DNA of 64,000 nt from Sporanaerobium hydrogeniformans (GTDB lineage Bacteria; Bacillota; Clostridia; Lachnospirales; Cellulosilyticaceae), in the NCBI RefSeq assembly GCF_002735925.1, contig NZ_PEDL01000001.1, positions 434,001 through 498,000 of the forward strand, given 5' to 3'. Below the pieces are notes generated by a model, which saw only the letters and a program-made list of their open reading frames with translations, made no database searches and was not told the origin of the DNA. Both the position numbers and the translations under genes were made by a program. Numbering within the stretch: the first letter of the stretch is position 1; every line of letters starts with the position of its first letter. Below, piece by piece: positions 18,393 to 27,870 of the stretch.

Positions 18393-18407
18393 AAATAATT
18401 ATTATTA
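18393..18407 (+). promoter_or_regulatory. Fur/PerR-like operator
   Basis: AAATAAT-T-ATTATTA is a 7-1-7 arrangement matching 11 of 14 positions of the PerR/Fur consensus TTATAAT-N-ATTATAA. It lies just downstream of the -10 box. PerR control of reverse rubrerythrin is known in clostridia; that this is the binding site is inference. Confidence 0.5.
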
Positions 18408-18453
18408 ACAAATAATAAAAATTATATAAGATGAATTGAAGGAGGATTTAACA

Positions 18454-18999
18454 ATGAAAAAATATGTATGTACAGTATGTGGTTATATTCACGAAGGTGA
18501 TGCTGCTCCAGAACAATGTCCAATTTGTAAAGTAGGTGGAGAAAAATTTAAAGAGCAAGGTGAAGGCTTAGTATGGGCTGATGAGCATGTAGTAGGTGTT
18601 GCAAAAGGGGTAGATGAAGAAGTGATTAAAGGTCTTAGAGCAAACTTTGAAGGTGAATGTACAGAAGTAGGTATGTACCTTGCAATGGCACGTGTAGCTC
18701 ACAGAGAAGGTTATCCAGAAATCGGTCTTTACTGGGAAAAAGCTGCTTATGAAGAAGCAGAGCATGCTGCTAAATTTGCGGAATTACTGGGTGAAGTAGT
18801 AACAGATTCAACAAAGAAAAACTTAGAATTAAGAGTAGCAGCTGAAAATGGTGCAACAGCTGGTAAAAAAGAGTTAGCAACACTTGCAAAAAAATTAGGT
18901 TTAGATGCTATTCATGACACTGTACATGAAATGGCAAAAGATGAAGCAAGACATGGAAAAGCTTTTGAAGGACTTCTTAAGAGATATTTCAATGCATAA
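18454..18999 (+). CDS. Reverse rubrerythrin (rubredoxin domain first)
   Basis: The 181-residue protein reduces hydrogen peroxide and helps anaerobes survive oxygen. The rubredoxin Fe(SCys)4 site comes first (Cys6, Cys9, Cys22, Cys25 in CTVCGY and CPIC), and the diiron four-helix bundle follows (Glu in EGECTE, EEAEH, DEARHG). This order is the reverse of classical rubrerythrin and typical of clostridial revRbr. ATG 18454 follows AAGGAGG at 8 bases. Codon use is that of a highly expressed gene. It has its own consensus promoter, a PerR-like box and a terminator, so it is an independent stress-response unit. Confidence 0.93.
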   Translation: MKKYVCTVCGYIHEGDAAPEQCPICKVGGEKFKEQGEGLVWADEHVVGVAKGVDEEVIKGLRANFEGECTEVGMYLAMARVAHREGYPEIGLYWEKAAYEEAEHAAKFAELLGEVVTDSTKKNLELRVAAENGATAGKKELATLAKKLGLDAIHDTVHEMAKDEARHGKAFEGLLKRYFNA

Positions 19000-19015
19000 A
19001 CAATGTAAATAACAG

Positions 19016-19052
19016 AAAGCTATAGACAATTTTATTGTCTATGGCTTTTTTT
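19016..19052 (+). terminator. Intrinsic terminator after the rubrerythrin gene
   Basis: AAAGCTATAGACAAT pairs with ATTGTCTATGGCTTT, followed by T's; nearly perfect stem. Confidence 0.85.
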
Positions 19053-19237
19053 ATCAAAAAAATAAATAATAAGAAAAATGGTTATTTTTAGTTTTTATTT
19101 ACATTTTTTAGTGATATAGTGAAAAGAGGAAAAGTATAAAGAAAAGAGAAAGTAAGAACAAATGGAAGGAGGAAAAGAGGAGAAGCTACGTGTACTAGAG
19201 GGTACAGAAAATGAGTAAATTTTAAAAAAGGGGACAG

Positions 19238-20989
19238 ATGAAGACTATGAGAAACTTAAAACTTAAAACAAAACTTACACTTCTTTTTATACTAACTAGT
19301 TTACTCCCTATCTTAGGAGTAAGTGGCATTAATTATTATGGGGCAGAACTTGGAAGTAGCATGTTGCAAAAAACGATTTTAGAGGCAAAACTAAAAGCAG
19401 ATATAGAGGCTCTAGAAGTTTATCTTGCGCATTATTTTGGCCAAATTTCTAAGGAGGGTAATGCTTTAGTAGATGAGGCAGGAAAAAGTATTGCTGGGCA
19501 GTATGAAATGATTGATAAACTTTCACAGGATTTAGATATAGTAGGCACGCTCTTTATCAAGGAGGGTGAGGAATATACACGTTTTCTCACAAGTATTCAA
19601 GATGAAAATACAGGGAAACGTATAGAGGGAACAAAGCTTGATCAAACAGGCTCTGTATATAGTGTTCTTCAAAAGGATGAAAACTACATAGGAGAAGCAG
19701 CTATTTTAGGAGTACCTTATGTAACAGCCTATAGACCATTAAAGGATAGCAGTGGGCAGACGATTGGTGCTTTATTTGTAGGTGTTTCTAAAAAGCAATC
19801 TGATTTAGTAATGCAGGAGTCAAGGAATTTACGTATAAAGAGTACAAGTGGTTTTTTAGTGTGCGTTATAGTGTTGGGTGTTTTAGTAAACTTACTTATA
19901 GAGCGTTCTATTCGCAAACCTATCTTAAAGGTTGTAGAACATGCACAATTTTTGGCAAAATATGATTTGTGTCAAAAGCTACCTACAAGTTATTGTAAAC
20001 GTAGAGATGAGGTAGGAATGCTTACGCGGGCCATCCAGACCATTCAGGAAAGTTTGATACAAATTATTCAAGATATTACTTCTATTTCATCTCAAGTCAC
20101 ACAGGCGTCTGAAGAATTAACAGCCACAGCTTCTGAATCTGCTACGGCCAGTGAAGAGATGGCTAAAACGATACAGGAAATTGCTGAAGGAGCTACTAGT
20201 CAAGCACACAACACTTCTCAGTGTTTAAATGAGCTAAGTGAGTTAGAAACACTAATTGGAGAAAATCAAAAAAATATGGGTGAACTCAACAAGGTTTCAG
20301 AGGAGGTACATGGTTTAACGCAAACAGGTCTACAGGTTATTAAAAAACTTTTAGATAAGATTAAAGTAAGCCATAGTAGTACGGAAGTAGCTTATGAAAA
20401 TATGCTCAAAACGCATAAAAGCTCAGATCAAATTAGTGAGGCAAGTAATGTGATAGCTTCTATTGCAGAGCAGACTAACTTATTAGCTTTAAATGCCTCT
20501 ATCGAAGCAGCAAGAGCAGGTGAACATGGGCGAGGTTTTGCAGTAGTAGCAGGAGAAATTCGTCATTTAGCAGAGCAATGTGCAGAGTCTACACAAGTGA
20601 TTGATGCTTTAGTTAAGACACTACAATCAGATGCTCTTTTAGCAGTAAAGGCAACAGAGAAAGTAACAGGCTTTTTGGATGAAGAAGATGTACAGGCAAG
20701 GATGACAGAAGAAAAATACTTAGAAATTATAGAAGCAATTAACCGCTTTAAAAAAGTTGTTGACTACTTAAATATTTCAGGAGAACGTATGGTAATTAAA
20801 AAAGCAGAAGTAGGAGATAATATTCAGTCTCTTTCAGCAGTAGCAGAGGAGAATGCAGCTGCAACAGAAGAAAGTTCTGCTTGTATTGAAGAGCAAACGG
20901 CTGGAATTCATGAGATTTATGGAACAAGTAAAAGTTTAGCAGGCAATGCAGCAGCTCTTTATCAACTTATTCAACAGTTTAAAATTTAA
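19238..20989 (+). CDS. Methyl-accepting chemotaxis protein with a single Cache-type sensor
   Basis: The 583-residue transmembrane receptor has TM1 at about 13-32 and an extracytoplasmic Cache-like domain (about 35-200, with [17 protein letters not shown] and IGALFVGV). TM2 lies at about 203-221, then a HAMP-like linker (to about 280) and a long coiled-coil signalling domain. The highly conserved hairpin tip is present as [20 protein letters not shown] followed by RGFAVVA. Possible methylation segments are at [10 protein letters not shown] and AATEESS. It would signal to CheA/CheW. No chemotaxis or flagellar genes are visible here, so it may serve pili or a distant flagellar locus. Ligand unknown. 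Confidence 0.92.
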   Translation: MKTMRNLKLKTKLTLLFILTSLLPILGVSGINYYGAELGSSMLQKTILEAKLKADIEALEVYLAHYFGQISKEGNALVDEAGKSIAGQYEMIDKLSQDLDIVGTLFIKEGEEYTRFLTSIQDENTGKRIEGTKLDQTGSVYSVLQKDENYIGEAAILGVPYVTAYRPLKDSSGQTIGALFVGVSKKQSDLVMQESRNLRIKSTSGFLVCVIVLGVLVNLLIERSIRKPILKVVEHAQFLAKYDLCQKLPTSYCKRRDEVGMLTRAIQTIQESLIQIIQDITSISSQVTQASEELTATASESATASEEMAKTIQEIAEGATSQAHNTSQCLNELSELETLIGENQKNMGELNKVSEEVHGLTQTGLQVIKKLLDKIKVSHSSTEVAYENMLKTHKSSDQISEASNVIASIAEQTNLLALNASIEAARAGEHGRGFAVVAGEIRHLAEQCAESTQVIDALVKTLQSDALLAVKATEKVTGFLDEEDVQARMTEEKYLEIIEAINRFKKVVDYLNISGERMVIKKAEVGDNIQSLSAVAEENAAATEESSACIEEQTAGIHEIYGTSKSLAGNAAALYQLIQQFKI

Positions 20990-21031
20990 ATAAAATCCCC
21001 TTTCTTACTGAGTAGGAAAGGGGATTTTATT
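20989..21031. terminator. Bidirectional terminator between convergent genes
   Basis: The 16-base arms 20989-21004 and 21016-21031 are perfect complements, with flanking A/T runs on both sides. The reverse-strand arm overlaps the stop codon of the downstream permease gene. Confidence 0.85.
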
Positions 21032-22160
21032 AAGCATTGAAATGTTTACGTATAAGCCGTGCGTTAACACTACGACTTAAAAGCTGATAAAAGATGCTAC
21101 AAAGTGGAATACCTAGTAGCATCCCTAAAATACCAAAGAGACTACCACCTACGAGCATGGCTACCATAACCCAAATAGCAGATAAGCCGATGGAGGTTCC
21201 CACTATCCTGGGGTAGATGATATTACCTTCAAATTGTTGAAGAACGATAATAAACACAATAAACCAAAGTGCTTCCCAAGGGTCGATAATGAAAATAATA
21301 AAGGCTCCTGGCAATGTGCCAATAAAGGCACCAAAGATAGGGATCAGGCTTGTTACCCCTATGATGACACTGATAAGAAGAGCGTAAGGCATAGAAAGAA
21401 GTGTCATCCCTATAAAGCAAAGCACGCTAATAATAAGTGCTTCAGTGAATTGACCTGCGATAAAATGGTGGAAGGTGATATTAGCTAGTTGACCTACTTC
21501 TAAAAAACGATTAGCCCATTTTGTATCTAAAAAGGCAATAATAAATTTTTTAATATGAAAAAGAAGTTTTTCCTTGCTGGAGAGCATATAAACAGCTAGA
21601 ACAATTGCAAGTGCAAAATCAACTATACTACTTGTGATCCCAAGAGTAACATTGAGTAAGCCAGAGAGAGACGAACCAAGAATTTGAGTGCCAATTTTTA
21701 AAAGGTCTTTCCAAGCAACCAAAAGCTCATTGGTCATTTGAGCAAGGAGATCAGAGGAAGAGACATAGTGGTTAATAAATCCTTCAAAGGCTTTTAAGTA
21801 ACTAGGAATAGTATTGGCTAAAGAAGAGACACTTTGTACCAATTGAGGGACTACAAAAAAGATAAATCCAATAAAAAGAGCAAAAACCAAAATAAGAGTG
21901 ATTGTAATCGCAAGTGATCTTTTAAGACGAAAACCTTTTTTAGTCTTATCTAAAAAACACAAAGCTTTGTTCTCTACAAACGTCATAGGAATGTTAAGGA
22001 CAAAAGCAATAGCGATACCTACTAAAAGCGGACTGATAATACCCAATAGGTAACTGGCAAAGTTTAAAACGTCTCGCAAGTTAAGAAGAACATAAGCTAA
22101 TAAAACGATATAAGTAACAAGTAGCAATTGCTGTTTGAATTTTGGTGAGGAATGATTCAT
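21030..22160 (-). CDS. AI-2E family (PerM-like) permease
   Basis: The 376-residue polytopic membrane protein has about eight helices. It carries a central soluble segment (about 95-150) and the family's conserved C-terminal GVTSLIPIFGAFIGTLPGA and YPRIVGTSIGLSAIWVM regions. The family includes exporters of AI-2 and Na+/H+ antiporters, so the substrate is not predictable. It is divergent from the DUF4340 gene and convergent with the chemoreceptor gene. The reverse-strand ribosome site is weak. Confidence 0.88.
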   Translation of the reverse strand: MNHSSPKFKQQLLLVTYIVLLAYVLLNLRDVLNFASYLLGIISPLLVGIAIAFVLNIPMTFVENKALCFLDKTKKGFRLKRSLAITITLILVFALFIGFIFFVVPQLVQSVSSLANTIPSYLKAFEGFINHYVSSSDLLAQMTNELLVAWKDLLKIGTQILGSSLSGLLNVTLGITSSIVDFALAIVLAVYMLSSKEKLLFHIKKFIIAFLDTKWANRFLEVGQLANITFHHFIAGQFTEALIISVLCFIGMTLLSMPYALLISVIIGVTSLIPIFGAFIGTLPGAFIIFIIDPWEALWFIVFIIVLQQFEGNIIYPRIVGTSIGLSAIWVMVAMLVGGSLFGILGMLLGIPLCSIFYQLLSRSVNARLIRKHFNA

Positions 22161-22339
22161 CGAAACACAACCTTTACTAAAAATTTAAACTGTTAAAAGA
22201 CATTATACACAAAGTAGAAAGAGTTGACAATGTGTTCAAGGAGGAATAGACTCCAGTGTTTACTTTTTTTAAAAATACTATATACTAATAGAGGTACTAT
22301 AAAATAGAGAAGAGATTTTTGAAATAGAGGAGGTCTTCT

Positions 22340-23743
22340 ATGCAGAAGAAAACTGGGATATTAGCAGCAGTGGGTGGCATGGTGCTTATAGCACTACTTC
22401 TATTGGCACTACCTCTTATGAATAAGGAGGAACAACCAAAGCTAGAAGAAGGAGAAATCATTGAAGAGAGTTTTGGTGCGATTTGCACCTTATCAGGTGC
22501 CATTGAGCGACTTGAAATAAAAGAGGAAGAGAGCATTGTTCTTGGGAAGGATGAAGGTAAATGGGTAGAGGAAACCTATCCTACATTAAACTATAACCAA
22601 GAAGCTGTACAAGCTTTAATTACTCAGCTGCAAGTTGCTACAAGTGAGCAAATCATCCATCATGTACAAGATTTAGAAAAGTATGGGATTAGAGAAAATG
22701 CACCTATGCTTACCTTATATAACACAGAAAATGAAGCTCAAACCCTTATTATAGGTGGTCAGACACCTAACAGAGAAGGGAATTATGTTTGGAATGAAAC
22801 CCATCAAGCCCTTTACGTAGTTCACTATGAGCAGATAGAAGCTCTTTACTTAAAAAGAGCAGATTTAATGGATAAAAAGCTTCAGCTTCCTAAAAGAGAA
22901 GATATAAATGAAATGGTAATTGAAGAAAAGGACGAAAAGCCTATTGTACTCCAAAAAGGTTCTATCAAAGGTGTAGTAGGGTATGAAGAATGGCAAATCA
23001 AAGATTTTTTTGTAGATTCTCACGCAGTAAGCACAGAACTTATAGAGAGTTTATTTAACCAATTAGAAGGGCTTCAAAAGGATGGGTTTGTAGGAGCCAT
23101 AGCAGAGTATAGAGAAAAGGATTTATTAGAGCCTACTTTAAAGATTACGCTAAATAGTGATTGGTCTATCCAATTTGGAAAAACAAAAGATGGATCCATT
23201 TATTTCACCTACAGTGAAGAGCCTTATGTATATACGATGTTAGAAGATAAAATGCGTCCTTTTATGAATTTAAAGCCTATTGTTATGATTCGTAAAGAGG
23301 TTTATATGCCACAATTAGAGGGACTTGAGAAGGTTATATTAAAAAATCCTGAAGAAAGCTTTATTTTAGAAGTACGAGAGCAGGAAAGTCCACAAACTAC
23401 AACCTCTGAAAATCTAGAGGAGAAAAAAAGTGAGTATACAGGTAAATTACAAGAGCATCCTCTGACTCAGGAGGAATTAGAAAAGGTTTTAAGCTTTATT
23501 GGGAAAAGTATTCGTATTGAAATGCTTCTAAAAAATCCTCAAATTGAGCAAAAAGAAAATCGTAAGGCAGAAGTTACTGTACAGTTTGATTATAAAGATG
23601 GTACTTCTAAGTGCATAGAGTTAGTACCTTATGATATTAATTTTTATATCCTACGCGTAGATGGAATTGTAGAGTTTGCAGCCAGTAAACAGCCTGTGAT
23701 GGAGCTTTTTGGCACACTGGGTGAATGGATGAAAAAAGAGTAG
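22340..23743 (+). CDS. DUF4340 domain protein
   Basis: The 467-residue protein has one N-terminal membrane helix (about 7-26) and an extracytoplasmic beta-rich body. It carries two DUF4340-type halves (about 55-200 and 205-465), recognisable by GKWVEETYPTLNYN, EKYGIRENAPMLTLYN and LIIGGQTP. DUF4340 proteins commonly sit beside ABC-2 transporters of the GldG type; none is present here, so the gene is an orphan in this window. RBS GAGGAGG. Function unknown; a membrane-anchored outward-facing topology is clear. Confidence 0.8.
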   Translation: MQKKTGILAAVGGMVLIALLLLALPLMNKEEQPKLEEGEIIEESFGAICTLSGAIERLEIKEEESIVLGKDEGKWVEETYPTLNYNQEAVQALITQLQVATSEQIIHHVQDLEKYGIRENAPMLTLYNTENEAQTLIIGGQTPNREGNYVWNETHQALYVVHYEQIEALYLKRADLMDKKLQLPKREDINEMVIEEKDEKPIVLQKGSIKGVVGYEEWQIKDFFVDSHAVSTELIESLFNQLEGLQKDGFVGAIAEYREKDLLEPTLKITLNSDWSIQFGKTKDGSIYFTYSEEPYVYTMLEDKMRPFMNLKPIVMIRKEVYMPQLEGLEKVILKNPEESFILEVREQESPQTTTSENLEEKKSEYTGKLQEHPLTQEELEKVLSFIGKSIRIEMLLKNPQIEQKENRKAEVTVQFDYKDGTSKCIELVPYDINFYILRVDGIVEFAASKQPVMELFGTLGEWMKKE

Positions 23744-23753
23744 TACATTACGA

Positions 23754-23782
23754 AAAGGGTAGAGCCTATCTACTCTTTTTAT
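23754..23782 (+). terminator. Probable terminator after DUF4340
   Basis: AAAGGGTAGA pairs with TCTACTCTTT, followed by T's. Confidence 0.65.
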
Positions 23783-23845
23783 TTTCTATTAAAGAAATTT
23801 CATAAAGAAGTATGATAAAATGTTTTAAAAAGGAAGATACTAGGG

Positions 23846-24103
23846 ATGTACATAGTTTATATAGTAAAATGTAAAGATGGTACATATTATACAGGCTATA
23901 CAACCAATATAGAAAAGCGAGTAGCAATGCACAATGCCCAAAAAGGTGCAAAATACACAAAAGGGCGCTTGCCTGTGGAGCTTGTATATGAAGAGCATTT
24001 TGAAAGTAAAGGACAAGCTTTGAAAAGAGAATATGCCATTAAACAATTGACAAAACTACAAAAAGAAAAACTGATTAGGGTACAAAAGACAAGTAAAGGG
24101 TGA
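23846..24103 (+). CDS. GIY-YIG nuclease superfamily protein (YhbQ/UPF0213 type)
   Basis: The 85-residue protein is almost entirely one GIY-YIG domain. It has YIVYIVKCKDG, YYTGYTTNIEKRVAMHN with the catalytic Arg, GAKYTKGRLP and a C-terminal helix with ALKREYAIK. Family members are small stand-alone proteins implicated in DNA metabolism, with no established role here. The start ATG has a weak AGGAAG site. The YitT start lies 5 bases after the stop codon, suggesting translational coupling. Confidence 0.88.
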   Translation: MYIVYIVKCKDGTYYTGYTTNIEKRVAMHNAQKGAKYTKGRLPVELVYEEHFESKGQALKREYAIKQLTKLQKEKLIRVQKTSKG

Positions 24104-24108
24104 AGACA

Positions 24109-24954
24109 ATGAAAAAGCAGGGTATAGAATATATGGGAATTTTGTTAGGAGCACTATTTATATCAACAGGACTTTATTTCTTTTGGTTGCCTACGGATTT
24201 AGCAGCAGGTGGTGTAAGTGGATTAGCCATTGTTGTTAAGGCTTTGTTACCAGCTGTCCCTATAGGGCTTATCTTACTGTTTTTGGACATAGTGATGTTC
24301 ACGATTGGTTTCTTGGTATTAGGAAAAAGTTTTGGGTTTAAAAGCATTATGTGTAGTATAGAGGTATCACTATGTATGACGCTTTTAGAAACTTTTTTAC
24401 CTAATATACAGCCTTTAAGTAGGGATACACTCATTGTTCTTTTGTTTGGAGCATTATTTATTGCTATAGGGCAGGCGTTGGTATTTAATTTAGGAGCCTC
24501 ATCAGGAGGCACAGATATCATTGCTAAGATAATCTCTACTTATACGCATCTAAACATAGGAGCAGCTTTGATTATAGCAGATTTAGCAGTAGTTATTTGT
24601 GCAGTAGGTATCTTTGGATTTGAAAAGGGTCTTTATGCTGCATTAGGTGTTATTGTAACGAGCACTTTAATTGACTATATTATTTCGGGATTTACCATTC
24701 AAAAGTATGTAATGATTATTCCTTCAACGGAAAAAGCTTCAGAAGATATTAATCACTATATTTTACACACCTTAAACCGAGGTGCCACTATTTATCGAGC
24801 TGAAGGGGCGTATAGTCAAGAACAAAAGGCAGTGATCACAACGGTTATAGATCGTAAGGAATTTATTGATTTAAGGAAATACGTTATTGCAGTAGATCCT
24901 TTAGCATTTGTAACAGTTCAGAATCTACATGAAGTAGTAGGGGAAGGATTTTAA
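24109..24954 (+). CDS. YitT family membrane protein (DUF161/DUF2179)
   Basis: I chose ATG 24109, eight bases after AAAGGG; an in-frame GTG at 24100 overlaps the previous stop. The 281-residue protein has five or six membrane helices. It includes WLPTDLAAGGVSGLAIV and ASSGGTDIIAKI, both family hallmarks. A cytosolic DUF2179 domain (about 210-275) follows, with NRGATIYRAEGAYS and ITTVIDRKEF. Function is not established. It probably forms an operon with the GIY-YIG gene. Confidence 0.9.
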   Translation: MKKQGIEYMGILLGALFISTGLYFFWLPTDLAAGGVSGLAIVVKALLPAVPIGLILLFLDIVMFTIGFLVLGKSFGFKSIMCSIEVSLCMTLLETFLPNIQPLSRDTLIVLLFGALFIAIGQALVFNLGASSGGTDIIAKIISTYTHLNIGAALIIADLAVVICAVGIFGFEKGLYAALGVIVTSTLIDYIISGFTIQKYVMIIPSTEKASEDINHYILHTLNRGATIYRAEGAYSQEQKAVITTVIDRKEFIDLRKYVIAVDPLAFVTVQNLHEVVGEGF

Positions 24955-24980
24955 ACTAAAAATTTATAAAAATAGCTTTT

Positions 24981-25020
24981 AAACCAGTAGAAGAAATATT
25001 TTTTAGTTTACTGGTTTTTT
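24981..25020 (+). terminator. Intrinsic terminator after yitT-like gene
   Basis: AAACCAGTA pairs with TACTGGTTT, followed by a T-run. Confidence 0.75.
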
Positions 25021-25035
25021 ATTTTCAAAAAAATA

Positions 25036-25064
25036 TTGACTTTATTACAAAAAAGATATACCAT
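25036..25064 (+). promoter_or_regulatory. Promoter of the Rrf2 regulator/cysK unit
   Basis: A -35 TTGACT at 25036-25041 lies 15-17 bases before an overlapping -10 (TATACC or TACCAT, 25057-25064). Confidence 0.55.
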
Positions 25065-25099
25065 AAAACATATCAACTTACTAGGTGATGGAGGGAGCT

Positions 25100-25555
25100 A
25101 TGAAAATTTCTACAAAAGCGAGATATGGTTTAAGAGCACTAGTTGATTTAGCAATTCATTCGGGAGGTGAGCAAGTAGCTTTACAGCATATCGCCAAAAG
25201 ACAAGAGTTATCTATTCATTATTTAGAACAGGTTTTTTCCCTTCTTAAAAAGACAGGGGTTGTCAAAAGTGTAAAAGGTGCTCAAGGAGGGTATATATTA
25301 GCTAAGGCTCCTTGTGCTATTACAATAGGTGATATCCTAAGAGCTATTGAAGGGGAGATGGCTATTGTAGAAGAAGAAAATTTTTTAGATGCAGCTACAC
25401 CTATCCAAAGAAATATGCAACAATGTATCCAGCAAAATGTGTGGGATAAGGTGACAGAAAGTGTTTGTAATGTCATTGATCATATGACTTTAGAAGACTT
25501 GATGAAAGACTATGAATTACTGACGATGAATGAGAGTTTGATGTATTATATTTAA
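25100..25555 (+). CDS. Rrf2-family regulator, CymR-like
   Basis: ATG 25100 follows GGAGGGAG; the upstream in-frame GTG at 25085 is less likely. The 151-residue protein has the Rrf2 winged helix: MKISTKARYGLRALVDLA, then SIHYLEQVFSLLKK and KGAQGGYILAK. Its three Cys residues are widely spaced and do not form the clustered [2Fe-2S] ligands of IscR, which favours a CymR-like sensor. CymR represses cysteine-synthesis genes together with CysK. The gene directly downstream is cysK, 40 bp away, which supports that role. Autoregulation is likely but not shown. Confidence 0.85.
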   Translation: MKISTKARYGLRALVDLAIHSGGEQVALQHIAKRQELSIHYLEQVFSLLKKTGVVKSVKGAQGGYILAKAPCAITIGDILRAIEGEMAIVEEENFLDAATPIQRNMQQCIQQNVWDKVTESVCNVIDHMTLEDLMKDYELLTMNESLMYYI

Positions 25556-25595
25556 ATAACTAAAATGTAAAGTTAAAATTAAGGAGGCAAATAAA

Positions 25596-26525
25596 ATGAC
25601 AAGAATCGTAAATAATATAACAGAATTAATCGGGCACACTCCTTTACTAAGAATCTCTAATTATAGTAAAGAACAAGGATTAGAGGCTGAACTCATTGTT
25701 AAGCTAGAGAGCTTCAATCCAGGAAGCAGTGCAAAGGACCGTATTGGTTTTTATATGATTCAAAAGGCTGAAGAACAAGGTCTTATTAATAAGGATACCA
25801 CCATTATTGAACCAACCAGTGGGAATACAGGTATTGCTTTAGCCTATATCGCAGCAGCAAAAGGCTATAAACTTATTTTAACCATGCCAGATACAATGAG
25901 TAGTGAAAGGCGTAACGTACTAAAGGCTTTAGGGGCACAGCTCGTACTAACAGAAGGGGCAAAGGGAATGAAAGGAGCTATAGCTAAAGCAGAAGAATTA
26001 GCAAATGAAATCCCTAATACCTATATTCCACAACAGTTTGAAAATGCAGCAAACCCTCTTGCACACCGCGAAACCACTGCTTTGGAAATTTGGGAGGATA
26101 CAGAAGGTGAAGTAGACCTTTTTGTTGCTGGTGTAGGAACAGGTGGTACCATTACTGGTGTGGGAGAAGTGCTTAAAAGTAAAAAGCCGGATATAAAGAT
26201 TGTAGCAGTAGAACCAAAAGATTCAGCAGTACTTTCTGGTGAAAAGCCAGGCCCCCATAAGATTCAAGGTATTGGTGCAGGCTTTGTACCTAAGGTACTC
26301 AATACGCAAATTTTAGATGAAATCATACCTATAAAAAATGAAGAAGCGTTTGAAACCACACGTCTTTTAGCTAAAACAGAAGGTGTTCTAGTAGGAATTT
26401 CTTCAGGAGCTGCATTAGCTGCAGCAACGGAGCTAGCAAAGCGTCCTGAAAACAAAGGAAAGAAAATAGTTGTTTTACTACCAGATACAGGTGAAAGATA
26501 TTTGTCTACTCCACTTTTTCAATAA
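25596..26525 (+). CDS. cysK: Cysteine synthase A (O-acetylserine sulfhydrylase)
   Basis: The 309-residue PLP enzyme makes cysteine from O-acetylserine and sulfide. PLP Lys47 lies in [11 protein letters not shown], the substrate loop is TSGNTGIAL (about 69-77), the phosphate-binding Gly loop is [11 protein letters not shown] and ISSGAA supplies the pyridine-N Ser. Length is normal. RBS AAGGAGG. It lies in one unit with the upstream CymR-like regulator. In Bacillus, CysK binds CymR and raises its DNA affinity, so the pairing is functionally sensible. Confidence 0.95.
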   Translation: MTRIVNNITELIGHTPLLRISNYSKEQGLEAELIVKLESFNPGSSAKDRIGFYMIQKAEEQGLINKDTTIIEPTSGNTGIALAYIAAAKGYKLILTMPDTMSSERRNVLKALGAQLVLTEGAKGMKGAIAKAEELANEIPNTYIPQQFENAANPLAHRETTALEIWEDTEGEVDLFVAGVGTGGTITGVGEVLKSKKPDIKIVAVEPKDSAVLSGEKPGPHKIQGIGAGFVPKVLNTQILDEIIPIKNEEAFETTRLLAKTEGVLVGISSGAALAAATELAKRPENKGKKIVVLLPDTGERYLSTPLFQ

Positions 26526-26542
26526 ATAGAGAAAAGTAAAAC

Positions 26543-26635
26543 AAGTACAGTAAATACTCTTAGATTTTAGCTGAGTTTGTCTTAAATATTTAAGACAAAT
26601 AAATGAAAGAGGGGTATTTAGCTGTACTTTTTTTG
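26543..26635 (+). terminator. Large nested-hairpin terminator after cysK
   Basis: Outer arms 26543-26557 and 26614-26629 pair with one bulged base and are followed by a T-run. Enclosed inside is a separate perfect 24-base palindrome at 26576-26599 (TTTGTCTTAAAT and its complement). The whole is about 90 nt, much larger than the other terminators here. Confidence 0.7.
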
Positions 26636-26788
26636 CATATTGACGTGGTTTACAAGAAATAGGATATTTTAGGAAGTAGGATTTCTAGCATAAATTTTAA
26701 AATGAAGGAATGAAGGGGCTAAAGTGTGGTAAAATAGGTAAAAAGACTTAAAACGTGAATGTCTACTAGCAAAGGAAGGAATGAAAAG

Positions 26789-27463
26789 ATGGTACAATTT
26801 TGTAATACATGGGATGAAATATTAAAAGGTGAGTTTGAAAAACCTTACTACCAAGCCTTGCGAGAATTTTTAAAAGAGGAATACAAAAATCAAACTATTT
26901 ATCCACCTATGCATGCTATCTTTAATGCTTTAAAAACTACAAGTTATGAAAAAGTAAAAGTAGTTATTTTAGGGCAAGATCCTTATCATGGACCTAATCA
27001 GGCACATGGTATGGCCTTTTCTGTTCAACCAGGCGTCGCGGTTCCTCCCTCCCTTAAAAATATTTATAAAGAGCTTCATGAGACCCTAGGATGTAAAATT
27101 CCTAATAATGGGTATTTGCAAAAATGGGCAGAACAAGGTATTCTCTTACTTAATACAGTACTCACGGTACGAGCAGGTAAACCTCAATCGCATAAAGGAA
27201 AAGGATGGGAAGTTTTTACTGACCGTGTGATAAGTCTTCTTAATGAGCGAGAAGAACCTGTTATTTTCCTTTTATGGGGAGCGCCTGCTAAAGCTAAGAA
27301 AGCTTTAATTACCCATCCACGACATGTTGTATTAACCGCAGCACACCCAAGTCCTTTATCTGCTCACAATGGTTTTTTTGGTTGTAACCATTTTGCAATG
27401 GTCAATAATTATTTACAAAAGATGGGAAAAACGCCTATTGATTTTCAAATTGAAGATATTTAA
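26789..27463 (+). CDS. ung: Uracil-DNA glycosylase
   Basis: ATG 26789 lies 8 bases after AAGGAAGGA; an ATG at 26759 lacks a site. The 224-residue family-1 UDG removes uracil from DNA. The water-activating motif is [13 protein letters not shown] with Asp64, the Phe of MAFSV stacks the base, and the C-terminal loop [13 protein letters not shown] holds His186. All catalytic residues are present and length is typical. It is a single gene with the asnA T-box leader downstream. Confidence 0.95.
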   Translation: MVQFCNTWDEILKGEFEKPYYQALREFLKEEYKNQTIYPPMHAIFNALKTTSYEKVKVVILGQDPYHGPNQAHGMAFSVQPGVAVPPSLKNIYKELHETLGCKIPNNGYLQKWAEQGILLLNTVLTVRAGKPQSHKGKGWEVFTDRVISLLNEREEPVIFLLWGAPAKAKKALITHPRHVVLTAAHPSPLSAHNGFFGCNHFAMVNNYLQKMGKTPIDFQIEDI

Positions 27464-27514
27464 ACTAAAAACTAAAAAGAATAAGAAAGATTATAGCTTT
27501 TATAATCAAAAGAA

Positions 27515-27543
27515 TTGACAAATAACAGTTAATTATTTATAAT
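27515..27543 (+). promoter_or_regulatory. Consensus sigma-A promoter of asnA
   Basis: Perfect TTGACA at 27515-27520 and TATAAT at 27538-27543 are separated by exactly 17 bases, upstream of the T-box leader. Confidence 0.85.
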
Positions 27544-27594
27544 TCAAAATAGAATTGAATGATAAATTAAAAGCGATGAAAAGAAGAGTACATT

Positions 27595-27843
27595 TTTGTA
27601 GAATGCTTACAGAGAGCCGAGGAAGCTGAAAGTCGGTAGCAGGGCAAGAATCGAAGAACATCTTGGAGCTGCTAACCAAAAGGCATGAGAGCTAAGTAGG
27701 CTTAGACGGGCTAGACCGTTATATCTAAAACGTATCGATACGTCTGTACGTTTCTGAGATTGTTTAAGTATACTTAGACAAATTAGGGTGGCAACGCGAG
27801 TTAACCTTCGTCCCTTTCCATAGAGGGGGTGAGGGTTTTTTTA
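27595..27843 (+). promoter_or_regulatory. T-box leader responding to tRNA-Asn
   Basis: This leader RNA reads the charging state of a tRNA. The stem I AGAGAG element is at about 27611. The Asn codon AAC at 27657-27659 sits just 5' of CTTGGAGCTG, the position of the specifier. The T-box core AGGGTGGCAACGCG is at 27785-27798, and its UGGC would pair with the ACC-end of a tRNA with discriminator G, as in tRNA-Asn. The core is followed by a CCTTCGTCCC...GGGTGAGGG terminator and T-run at about 27804-27843. Uncharged tRNA-Asn would favour the antiterminator and switch on asnA. Confidence 0.92.
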
Positions 27844-27870
27844 TTTACCAACATTTAAGGAGGAGTAGCA

